The notes below the pieces were generated by a model that made no database searches, was not told where the DNA came from, and saw only the letters and a program-made list of their open reading frames with translations. Position numbers and translations under genes: made by a program. A stretch of 15,104 bases of DNA, taken from assembly GCA_034003585.1 (NCBI GenBank), contig JAVEYH010000088.1:1-15104 (forward strand), written 5' to 3'. The stretch's first letter is position 1; each line of letters starts with the position of its first letter. The DNA is from JAPXSY01 sp034003585. Lineage in GTDB: Bacteria > Verrucomicrobiota > Kiritimatiellia > RFP12 > UBA1067. This document shows, in pieces, positions 1 through 6,246 of this stretch.

Positions 1-99
1 GCCATCGAGGACTGGATGAACAACCTCCCGAGGGAATCCCTCGGGGGCAAGACCGCCGCAGAGGCCCAACAGGAGCAGATCAATAAACTCGCAGCCTAA
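1..99 (+). CDS. C-terminal tail of an unidentified protein, possibly an integrase-core transposase (5' end outside window)
   Basis: An open frame runs in from the left edge and stops at TAA 97-99, giving 32 residues. The tail includes NNLPRESLGGKTAAEA. This loosely resembles the last segment of DDE/integrase-core transposases (IS3, IS481 and IS30 types), where an RP-x-x-SLGG-x-TPxE-like motif sits near the C-terminus. The match is short and the family is not certain. No terminal inverted repeat was recognised after the stop, so an insertion-sequence end cannot be placed. It could equally be the end of an unrelated gene. Confidence 0.4.
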   Translation, partial: AIEDWMNNLPRESLGGKTAAEAQQEQINKLAA

Positions 100-232
100 A
101 ATCGTTCATTTGATCTTGCAAGTCAGCCAGGTGCGCAGGCACCGGGATTCGATAGCGATCCCGATAGCGATAGCGATTTCGACTGTGCCTCATTGGTTCA
201 TCAGCATGTCAGACACCTCAATCCCTTTGTCT
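100..232. other. Intergenic region between the left-edge gene tail and the glycerate kinase stop
   Basis: No coding frame of note. It holds a small hairpin at 130-143 (GGTGC, 4-nt loop, GCACC) without a following T-run, and the hexamer repeat listed separately. The two neighbouring genes converge here, so termination signals would be expected, but no classical intrinsic terminator is visible. Confidence 0.5.
150..183. repeat. Degenerate CGATAG hexamer tandem repeat
   Basis: Five consecutive hexamers begin at 150: CGATAG, CGATCC, CGATAG, CGATAG, CGATTT, followed by CGAC. The core CGAT is kept in every unit and the last two bases vary. It lies between two convergent genes. Such short GAT-based arrays can vary in copy number by slippage. 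No function is evident from the sequence. Confidence 0.7.
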
Positions 233-1612
233 TCAGGGTGTTACAACTCCTAAATCCTCCTTCGGGTGCGGATTCAACAAAGTTGAATCCGCACCCAGGA
301 TCACGACGGCCAGATCCATGACGTTGGTCCGGGTCGGTCCGGTGAACACATGTCCGCCGGCCACCTTAAAGAACGCGTACGAATCGAAGGCGCGCAAACA
401 CGCTTCGGCATCAACGCCGGCCCGTTCGGCCGCGGCGCACGTCTCCCCGTCCACCACCGCGCCGGCCATCTCCGTCGGCCCGTCCGTGCCGTCCGAACCG
501 CCGGCCAGCAGGGTGATGCCCCTGCGCCCGCGCAAGAGCAGCGCGGCCTGGAGCGCCAGGTGCTGGTTGCGGCCGCCCGTGCCGGAGCCCGAGACCCGCA
601 GCGTCGTCTCGCCGCCGAACAGCAGGCAGGTGGGCTTGGGGAAGCGCGTATCGGACTGCGCCTCGCACGCGGTTCGGACGATCTCCGCGGCCGCCGTCTC
701 GGTCGGCCCTTCCAGCCGGTCCGTCACAATCCTCACCGACAGCCCCTGCGCCCGCGCATACCGGGCCGCGTGTTCCAGCGCGATCCGGTTGCCGCCGAGG
801 ATATGGTTCGCCGTCCGCGCCAGCGCGGGATCGCCCGCTTTCGGCGTCTCGGGCAGAAGGCCCGCCGCACCGTTGTTCAACACCCGCAAAAGCGCCGGGG
901 GCGTTTGCGCCTCAAGCCGGTATTTCCAGAGAACGGCCAGCGCGTCCCCGAAGGTCGTGGGGTCGGCCACGGTCGGGCCGGAGGCGATCACATCCAGCGG
1001 GTCGCCGACCACGTCCGAAAGGATCAGGCTCACCACCCGCGCGGGATCGGCGAGCCGGGCCAACTGCCCGCCCTTCACCCGGCTGAGGTGCTTGCGGACC
1101 GCGTTGATCTCGCCGATGTCCGCCCCGGAAGTCACCAGGGCCGCAGACAGGCTCGACAGATCCTCCAACGCGCAGCCTTCCGGCGCGTCGGCCAACAGCG
1201 CGGACCCGCCGCCCGACCAGACGCACAACACGAGGTCGGCCTCGCCGGCGCCCTCGCAAAGCCGCATGATCTGTCGCGTGGCGTCCACGCCGGCCTGATC
1301 CGGATAGGGGTGCGCCGCCTCCAGCACCTTGATGCGGCGGCAGGACGCCGCGTGTCCGTACTTGACCGTCACCGCGCCGCCGGCCACACGCCCGCCCAGC
1401 ACCTCCTCCAGCGTCTGCGCCATGAGCCCGGAGGCTTTGCCCGCGCCGACGACCAGAATGCGGCGGCACTTCTCCAGGTCGACCGCCTGCGCGCCGATCC
1501 GCAATGTCCCGCGGTCGACCCGGACCTGCTCACGGATCAGCCGGTCCGGGGCCACGCCCGAGACACCGGCCTGAAAGCACGCCGGCGCGAGTGTTCTTCC
1601 GTCAACAGCCAT
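233..1612 (-). CDS. Glycerate 2-kinase, MOFRL family
   Basis: Cytoplasmic kinase predicted to phosphorylate D-glycerate to 2-phosphoglycerate with ATP, feeding glycolysis from glyoxylate, tartrate or serine routes. With the start at 1612 it has 459 residues, normal for the family. Visible motifs are VGAGKASG (55-62), HPYPD (~101-105), SGGGSALL (133-140), NAVRKHLS (170-177) and SDVVGDPLDVIASGPT (199-214). The C-terminal MOFRL domain has GGETT (~333), GRNQ (347-350), GGSDGTDGPT (371-380) and TGPTRTNVMDL (425-435). An in-frame ATG lies 33 bp upstream (1645), but 1612 has the better ribosome site (AAAGGTG, 5-nt spacing). Oddly, the last ~20 residues beyond the usual family end run through a perfect palindrome (264-296), so the native stop was probably displaced. 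The gene is divergent from the LRR lipoprotein and apparently monocistronic. Confidence 0.93.
   Translation of the reverse strand: MAVDGRTLAPACFQAGVSGVAPDRLIREQVRVDRGTLRIGAQAVDLEKCRRILVVGAGKASGLMAQTLEEVLGGRVAGGAVTVKYGHAASCRRIKVLEAAHPYPDQAGVDATRQIMRLCEGAGEADLVLCVWSGGGSALLADAPEGCALEDLSSLSAALVTSGADIGEINAVRKHLSRVKGGQLARLADPARVVSLILSDVVGDPLDVIASGPTVADPTTFGDALAVLWKYRLEAQTPPALLRVLNNGAAGLLPETPKAGDPALARTANHILGGNRIALEHAARYARAQGLSVRIVTDRLEGPTETAAAEIVRTACEAQSDTRFPKPTCLLFGGETTLRVSGSGTGGRNQHLALQAALLLRGRRGITLLAGGSDGTDGPTEMAGAVVDGETCAAAERAGVDAEACLRAFDSYAFFKVAGGHVFTGPTRTNVMDLAVVILGADSTLLNPHPKEDLGVVTP
264..296. repeat. Perfect 15-bp inverted repeat inside the 3' end of the glycerate kinase gene
   Basis: GGGTGCGGATTCAAC (264-278), a 3-nt AAA loop, then the exact reverse complement (282-296). 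On the minus strand it is translated as part of the kinase C-terminal tail (around ADSTLLNPHP). It could act as an RNA hairpin near the mRNA end, but no T-run follows on the minus strand, so it is not a classical intrinsic terminator. It looks like a small palindromic element that inserted near the stop codon. Confidence 0.9.
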
Positions 1613-1617
1613 CGCCG

Positions 1618-1624
1618 CACCTTT
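1618..1624 (-). promoter_or_regulatory. Ribosome-binding site deciding the glycerate kinase start
   Basis: AAAGGTG on the minus strand, 5 nt before the ATG at 1612-1610. The upstream in-frame ATG at 1645 lacks a comparable site, so 1612 is preferred. Confidence 0.6.
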
Positions 1625-1823
1625 TCCCTTTCCTTGTGGTATCATGAACCGGAAAAGGCCTGGCCGTCAAGCCGCAGGCCATCGGGTTGCGACAGGGAAA
1701 GCGCGAAAGGAGCGCGTGTTCCGCGCGTGGCAGAGCCGGGAGCGCGGCCGCCCCAAAAAACCCTCCCCAACCACCGGGCGTTTCGTGTATGCTGGCTCCC
1801 GTCAACAAGGACTGGAAACGCGT

Positions 1824-2669
1824 ATGAAGAATCTGATCGTACTGACGGCGGTGGCCGCGGGGTTGTGCTGTGCGGGCTGTTTCAAGCACCGTGAGGCGCC
1901 ACACCGACCCGTCACCGCCGCGAGCCTGGAGGAGGCCGGGCAGAAACGGGCGGAGGTCGAATGCCTCAACCTCGCGGGCCGGGAAATCGCAGCGCTGCCC
2001 CGCGAGTTGGCCGCGATGCCGAAACTCTCCGCGCTCTGGCTGCGCGGAGCCAAGGGCCTCACCGGATTCGGAGGCCTGTCGGATCTGAAAGCCCTGAAGC
2101 GCCTGGATCTCTCGGCACTGGGATGCAAAGCGGTGCCGCCTGAAGTGTGCGGCCTGACGGAACTGGAGCACCTCTATCTCGCGGACAACGCCCTCACCGC
2201 CCTGCCCCCGGCGATCGGCGGGATGAGCAAACTGACCTATCTCAATCTGGACCGGAATCCGCTCTCCTCGCTTCCGGCCGAACTGGGGTCGCTGTCCGGC
2301 TTGCGCTGGCTGCGTCTCAACCGGAACGCGCTGACCGCCCTGCCGCCGTCCTGCGCGGACCTCAAACGGCTGCAGCGCCTTTACCTGCGGGGAAACCGTT
2401 TCGACCGCATACCGGAGTGCCTGAAGGATCTGCCGCTGCTTGAGGATCTCTGTCTCAGCCAGAACCCGATCAAGACCCTGCCCGACTGGCTTACGGCCCT
2501 GCCGAAACTGCGCCAGCTCGACCTCGACGGCTGCCCGCTCGGCGCGCTGCCTGCGGACCTCAGCGGATGGAAACGCCTGCAGGTCCTCTCGCTGGTGCGC
2601 TGCCCGCTGCCGGATGAGGAGCGGGCCCGCATCAGCGCGGCCCTGCCGGACACCCACATCGCGTTCTGA
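1824..2669 (+). CDS. Leucine-rich-repeat lipoprotein
   Basis: A 281-residue protein with a lipoprotein signal: MKN, a hydrophobic stretch, then CCAGC, with Cys19 the likely lipidated residue. After a short linker it consists of about ten 23-residue leucine-rich repeats (~45-267). They follow LxxLxLxxNxLxxLPxxLxxLxx, with clear units beginning at LEHLYLADN, LTYLNLDRN, LRWLRLNRN, LQRLYLRGN and LEDLCLSQN. It is expected to be membrane-anchored outside the cytoplasm and to bind a protein partner; no catalytic domain is visible. The frame is open from an ATG at 1644, but only the ATG at 1824 gives a signal peptide; AAGGA lies 12 nt upstream, rather far. It ends 3 bp before the radical SAM gene, so the two are probably co-transcribed. 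The partner and function are unknown. Confidence 0.85.
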   Translation: MKNLIVLTAVAAGLCCAGCFKHREAPHRPVTAASLEEAGQKRAEVECLNLAGREIAALPRELAAMPKLSALWLRGAKGLTGFGGLSDLKALKRLDLSALGCKAVPPEVCGLTELEHLYLADNALTALPPAIGGMSKLTYLNLDRNPLSSLPAELGSLSGLRWLRLNRNALTALPPSCADLKRLQRLYLRGNRFDRIPECLKDLPLLEDLCLSQNPIKTLPDWLTALPKLRQLDLDGCPLGALPADLSGWKRLQVLSLVRCPLPDEERARISAALPDTHIAF

Positions 2670-2672
2670 CCC

Positions 2673-3665
2673 GTGAGCCTCCGACACCCAACGGCTTGGC
2701 AGGACTGGCGGTGGCAACTGCGGCATGCGGTGACCGGAGCCTCCCCGCTGTTGCGCGCGTACGGAGCGGATCCCGCTACGGCGGCACGGGTTCACCGCCG
2801 CTATCCGGTGTTTTTGACCCCCTACGCGCTCGCGCAGCTCACCCCCGGCGATCCGGAGGACCCGCTCAACCGCATGGCCCTGCCCGCGGCCGCGGAACTG
2901 CTCCGCGAGCCGGGTATGACCTCCGACCCGTTCGGCGAGCGGGGACGGGCGGCCTGCTGTCCCGGCCTCACACAGCGTTTTCCCGACCGCGTGCTGGTGA
3001 TGGCGCATGACCGGTGCGCGCTGGCCTGCCGCCACTGCACGCGGAAAGGGCTGCTCGGACGCGCGTCGGTTGTGCGTACCGAAGCGGAGCTTGCGGCGGC
3101 CGTGGCCTGGGTGCAGGCGCATGACCGTGTGCGCGAAGTGCTGCTTTCCGGCGGCGATCCGTTGCTGCTCCCGGACACGCGGGTCTTGCGGCTGGTGCGC
3201 GCCTTCGCCGCACTGCCGCAGATCGATGCGGTGCGGATCGGCACACGCGTGCCGGTGACCCTGCCGATGCGGATCACACCCGGTCTGGCGAACCGCCTGG
3301 GCGCGTTCCGCAAGGTGTGGGTCAACACGCAATTCAACCACGCGCGCGAGATCACCCCCGAAGCCGAAGAGGCCTGCGCGCGGCTGGTGGAGGCGGGCAT
3401 CCCGGTGTCGAACCAGAGCGTGCTGCTGAAGGGTGTCAACGACTCCACGCAGGCGTTGTTCGACCTCTGCGCGGGCCTGCAGCGTATCCGCGTGCGGCCG
3501 TATTACGTTTTTCTCTGCGATCCGGTCGCGGGGCTTGCCCCGTTCCGCGTGCCGTGGCGGACCGCGCGGCGGATAGAACGCGCCCTGGCCGTGCGCCTGG
3601 GCGGTTTGGCGTTGCCCCGTTTCGTGATGGATCTGCCCGGATCACCGCGCAAGACGCCCATCTGA
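2673..3665 (+). CDS. KamA-family radical SAM protein (lysine 2,3-aminomutase / EpmB-like)
   Basis: A 330-residue radical SAM enzyme. The cluster-binding CxxxCxxC is Cys115-Cys119-Cys122, in DRCALACRHC. SAM-binding GGDP is at 160-163. Other KamA-family signatures are RIGTRVPVTLP (188-198), NTQFNH (218-223), QSVLLKGVND (248-257), PYYVFLCDPVAG (276-287) and a terminal SPRKTPI. The lysine in that last motif (Lys327) corresponds to the PLP-binding lysine of the family. Members catalyse 2,3-amino shifts on lysine: free lysine in KamA, or lysine destined for elongation factor P in EpmB. The length and abrupt end resemble EpmB (~340 residues) more than KamA (>400). No efp or epmA is present in the window. 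The start is GTG with no clear ribosome site, suggesting translational coupling to the LRR gene 3 bp upstream. The exact substrate cannot be set from sequence alone. Confidence 0.88.
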   Translation: MSLRHPTAWQDWRWQLRHAVTGASPLLRAYGADPATAARVHRRYPVFLTPYALAQLTPGDPEDPLNRMALPAAAELLREPGMTSDPFGERGRAACCPGLTQRFPDRVLVMAHDRCALACRHCTRKGLLGRASVVRTEAELAAAVAWVQAHDRVREVLLSGGDPLLLPDTRVLRLVRAFAALPQIDAVRIGTRVPVTLPMRITPGLANRLGAFRKVWVNTQFNHAREITPEAEEACARLVEAGIPVSNQSVLLKGVNDSTQALFDLCAGLQRIRVRPYYVFLCDPVAGLAPFRVPWRTARRIERALAVRLGGLALPRFVMDLPGSPRKTPI

Positions 3666-3728
3666 CCGGCTGCCAGGCACCGCAGAGGCAATCTTCGTTC
3701 CCTGCCGGATTCCGCCGCTGGCGGCGGC

Positions 3729-3812
3729 GGCGCAAAACTCGCCGACCGTGCGCCGCAGCCCAGCAGCCAACGCGATCTCAGAACGCCAGCCCAGACCACG
3801 GATGAGCGCGGT
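3729..3812 (-). pseudogene. Possible C-terminal remnant of an NAD-dependent epimerase / GDP-fucose synthase-type gene
   Basis: On the minus strand an open frame reads LIRGLGWRSEIALAAGLRR followed by TVGEF. This resembles the C-terminal signature of extended SDR sugar-nucleotide enzymes, LGWxPxxxLEEGLRRTxxWF. No Rossmann motif or upstream portion is present, because the palindromic element at 3836-3903 lies immediately upstream. If real, it is a truncated relic. The match is short, so chance is possible. Confidence 0.33.
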
Positions 3813-3835
3813 TTTGTAGCCGAGGTCCGATTGTT

Positions 3836-3903
3836 GGTGGGGACGGTTCCCCGAACCGTCCGCGGACGCCTCGGGGAGGCGTCCCCACCCGGAACGGCTA
3901 CAC
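3836..3903 (-). repeat. 68-bp palindromic repeat element, copy 1 (inverted relative to copy 2)
   Basis: Read on the minus strand it starts with GTGTAGCCGTTCCG. Then come an outer stem base GGTGG, a perfect 9-bp hairpin (GGACGCCTC, CCC, GAGGCGTCC), GC, a second perfect 9-bp hairpin (GGACGGTTC, GGG, GAACCGTCC), and CCACC closing the outer stem. It matches copy 2 (7653-7720) at 66 of 68 positions. Weaker similarity continues beyond the hairpins (about 13 of the next 20 bases). Confidence 0.93.
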
Positions 3904-3985
3904 CCGCGTTTCGCGAACGCAGCCTGGCGCAAAAAGGGATCGCGGACCGCTTGACGCATGTGATACGATGCTTTCAATCAATCAT

Positions 3986-3992
3986 GGGGAGG
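3986..3992 (+). promoter_or_regulatory. Ribosome-binding site deciding the SGNH hydrolase start
   Basis: GGGGAGG lies 5 nt before the ATG at 3998. The in-frame ATG at 3968 has no such site and would place extra residues before the signal peptide, so 3998 is preferred. Confidence 0.75.
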
Positions 3993-3997
3993 TTGTC

Positions 3998-5290
3998 ATG
4001 AGAGGGATGCATTGTCCGGCGCGGCGCCGCCGCGCGGGGTTCATCGGGATTGCGGCGGGGATCTGCGCCGCCCTGCTTTCCGCCGGGGCCGCGGAACCGT
4101 TGCTCAAGAAGGGGGACCGGATCGCGGTGGTGGGGGATTCGATCACCGAACAGAAGCTGTACAGCAAGTACATGGAACTTTATCTGCTGGCGTGCGTGCC
4201 GCAACTGGAATTGACCCTGTTCCAATTCGGCTGGGGCGGCGAGCGCGCGCCGGGATTCGCCCGCCGCATGGATAACGACTGCGTTCCCTGGAAACCCACG
4301 GTGGTCACCACCTGTTTCGGCATGAACGACGGAAGTTACCGTCCGTACGCGGAGGCGATCGGCCAGGCGTATGAGGCGGGTTCGCGCCGGATTCAGAAGC
4401 GTTTCCGGGAACTCGGGGCGCGCATGGTGATCGGCGGGCCGGGCCCGGTCGACACCGACACCTGGCGCGCGGCCGAGCCGGATGCCGATGTGTATTACAA
4501 CGACAATCTGGGCCGGCTGAGCGCGATCGCCGCCAAGCTCGCGGCGGAGAACGGCTTCGCGTACGCGGGGCTGCATCCGCTCATGATGCGGGTGATGTCC
4601 GAGGCCAAAACCGCTTTGGGCAAAGGATACGCGGTGTGCGGCGGTGACGGCGTGCATCCCGGCCCCAACGGCCACCTGGTCATGGCGTACGCGTTTCTGA
4701 AGGCCATGGGGCTGGACGGCGAGATCGGGACTGTGACGGTCGATCTGAAGGGTGCGGCCCGGGCCACGGAAGGGCACCGCGTGGTGTCGGCTGACAAGGG
4801 GAATGTGACGATTGAAAGCACGCGCTATCCCTTCTGCTTCTTCGGTGATCCCAAGTCCTCCGGCGGAAACAAGAGCATCCTGCCGTTTCTGCCGTTCAAC
4901 CGCGATTTGAACCGCTTCACGCTGAAGGTCCAGAACCTGGGCGCGGAGACGGCCGAAGTCCGGTGGGGCGACGCGGCCCGCACCTTCACCCGGGCGCAGC
5001 TCGAGGCCGGCGTCAATCTGGCGGATGCGTTTCTCGACAATCCGTTCGCCGCCGCGTTCGGCGAACTGGACCGCATGGTGAGCGCGAAGCAGGCCCGCGA
5101 GACCCGTACCATCAAGAGCATGATCACGCACATGCCGGGGCTGGAGGGAGACTTCAAAGACGACCCCGCCACGCTGGAGGCACTGCGTCTGCTCCGTAAC
5201 AAACTGATGGAGCGCAGCGCGCGGGACGCGGCTGAGGCGCGTGCCGCGGTGAAGCCCGTGACGCACACGATCCGCATTACCGCCAAGTGA
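3998..5290 (+). CDS. Secreted SGNH/GDSL-family hydrolase
   Basis: A 430-residue exported esterase-like protein. It begins with a signal peptide: a basic region with four arginines, a hydrophobic core, and probable cleavage near AGA-AEP (~32). All SGNH blocks are visible: block I GDSITE (46-51, nucleophile Ser48), block II glycine in GWGGERA (~78-84), block III GMND (108-111, Asn110), and block V DGVHPGPNGH (Asp217, His220). The family removes acyl or acetyl groups from carbohydrates, lipids or peptidoglycan; the substrate here is unknown. About 190 C-terminal residues beyond the catalytic domain resemble the extensions seen in PVC-group sialate O-acetylesterase-like or rhamnogalacturonan acetylesterase-like proteins (inference). 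It is followed after 36 bp by the DUF362 gene, likely in the same operon. The cassette is bracketed by inverted 68-bp repeats. Confidence 0.88.
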   Translation: MRGMHCPARRRRAGFIGIAAGICAALLSAGAAEPLLKKGDRIAVVGDSITEQKLYSKYMELYLLACVPQLELTLFQFGWGGERAPGFARRMDNDCVPWKPTVVTTCFGMNDGSYRPYAEAIGQAYEAGSRRIQKRFRELGARMVIGGPGPVDTDTWRAAEPDADVYYNDNLGRLSAIAAKLAAENGFAYAGLHPLMMRVMSEAKTALGKGYAVCGGDGVHPGPNGHLVMAYAFLKAMGLDGEIGTVTVDLKGAARATEGHRVVSADKGNVTIESTRYPFCFFGDPKSSGGNKSILPFLPFNRDLNRFTLKVQNLGAETAEVRWGDAARTFTRAQLEAGVNLADAFLDNPFAAAFGELDRMVSAKQARETRTIKSMITHMPGLEGDFKDDPATLEALRLLRNKLMERSARDAAEARAAVKPVTHTIRITAK

Positions 5291-5313
5291 TCCCAGGGCT
5301 CCCGAGCCCGATT

Positions 5314-5320
5314 GGAGGTG
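5314..5320 (+). promoter_or_regulatory. Ribosome-binding site deciding the DUF362 gene start
   Basis: GGAGGTG ends 6 nt before the ATG at 5327. An in-frame TTG at 5312 overlaps this site and is therefore unlikely to be the start. Confidence 0.8.
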
Positions 5321-5326
5321 ACAAAC

Positions 5327-6235
5327 ATGAAAACCGTGAAACGTCGCTCTTTTCTGAAAGCCGGCGTGACCGCCGCCGCCGGTACCGCGCTGGCGCAAAC
5401 GCCGCTCGCGGCCGCGGACGCCGCATCCCCTGCCGCCACCGTGATCGTGGTCCACGGCACGGAGATCCCGAAGATGCTCGAGGCGGGCATCGCGAAACTG
5501 GGCGGCTGGCAGGCGTTCATCCGCTCCGGCATGAAGGTGGTGATCAAACCCAACGTGGCGTGGAACTCGAAGCCGGAACAGGGCGGCAACACCCACCCCG
5601 ACCTTGTCCGGGCCTGTGTGCTGGCCGCCGAAAAACAGGGCGCCGCAACCGTATCCCTGCCCGAGAACACCTGCCATCCCGAAAAAGCCACGTTTCAGGC
5701 CAGCGGCATCGCCTCCGCTCTGGAGGGTACCCGGGCGCGGCTCTACCGCCCCGCCAAGCAGGAGTACGGGGAGGTCGAGATCCCGAAGGGGAAAATCGTG
5801 AAACGCGCCCGGATCCCCAAGGACATTCTGGGCTGCGACTGCCTGATCAACATGCCGGTGGCCAAGCACCACAGCGGCGCGACGCTCACCCTCTCGATGA
5901 AGAACTGGCTGGGCTCGGTCTCGAATGAGGACCGCCGCGCGTGGCACCGCGACGGCCTGCACCAGTGCATCGCAGACATCAACACCTTTTTGCGCGCGAA
6001 GCTGGTGGTGATCGACGCCACCCGCATCCTGCTCACCAAAGGCCCGCAGGGCCCCGGCGACCTGGCCCACCCGCATGAGATCATTCTGAGCACCGATCCG
6101 GTTGCGGCCGACGCCTACGCCGCCACGCTGTTCAAAAAAACGCCGTTCGATGTGCCGCACATCCTCATCGCGCATGAGATGGGGATCGGATGCGGCGATC
6201 TCGCCAAGATCCGGGTGGAACGGGTAGAGGCGTAA
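5327..6235 (+). CDS. Tat-exported DUF362-domain protein
   Basis: A 302-residue protein. The N-terminus has a twin-arginine signal (KRRSFLK at ~5-11, then an Ala/Gly-rich hydrophobic stretch to ~35), so it is predicted to be folded, perhaps with a cofactor, before export. DUF362 signatures are VVIKPNVAW (~71-79), THPDLVRACVLAAEKQGA (~89-106), CDCLINMPVAKHHSGATLTL (~171-190) with SMKNWLG right after, and DPVAADAYAATL (~257-268). The biochemical role of DUF362 is not established. Some family members carry ferredoxin domains; this one has six scattered cysteines but no ferredoxin-type cluster motif. It stands 11 bp before the membrane ferredoxin gene, which could supply or accept electrons for it (inference). 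It is co-oriented with the SGNH gene upstream. Confidence 0.88.
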   Translation: MKTVKRRSFLKAGVTAAAGTALAQTPLAAADAASPAATVIVVHGTEIPKMLEAGIAKLGGWQAFIRSGMKVVIKPNVAWNSKPEQGGNTHPDLVRACVLAAEKQGAATVSLPENTCHPEKATFQASGIASALEGTRARLYRPAKQEYGEVEIPKGKIVKRARIPKDILGCDCLINMPVAKHHSGATLTLSMKNWLGSVSNEDRRAWHRDGLHQCIADINTFLRAKLVVIDATRILLTKGPQGPGDLAHPHEIILSTDPVAADAYAATLFKKTPFDVPHILIAHEMGIGCGDLAKIRVERVEA

Positions 6236-6246
6236 CGGGAAACGCC

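Larger units (their letters stand above)
3666..3997. other. Intergenic region with a palindromic repeat and a possible gene remnant
   Basis: This gap follows the radical SAM gene and precedes the SGNH hydrolase gene. It holds the 68-bp palindromic element at 3836-3903, a possible minus-strand remnant of a sugar-nucleotide epimerase at 3729-3812, and a ribosome site at 3986-3992. A TTGACG at 3951 resembles a -35 box but has no convincing -10 at proper spacing. No intrinsic terminator was recognised after the radical SAM stop. Confidence 0.6.

Noticed and set aside
264..296. Intrinsic terminator for the glycerate kinase gene
   Set aside because: The hairpin is inside the coding frame before the stop and is not followed by a T-run on the minus strand.
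1642..1670. Minus-strand TTGACG upstream of glycerate kinase as a promoter
   Set aside because: No acceptable -10 lies at 16-18 bp; the nearest AT-rich motif requires 19-20 bp spacing.
350..1894. Long plus-strand open frame opposite the glycerate kinase gene
   Set aside because: It is Arg/Pro/Gly-rich with no recognisable motif, overlaps a clear conserved gene on the other strand, and is typical of antisense frames in high-GC DNA.
3951..3979. TTGACG at 3951 as a sigma-70 -35 box for the SGNH gene
   Set aside because: At 16-17 bp spacing the -10 candidates (TTCAAT or TCAATC) are weak, and the implied transcript start would fall almost on the ribosome site.
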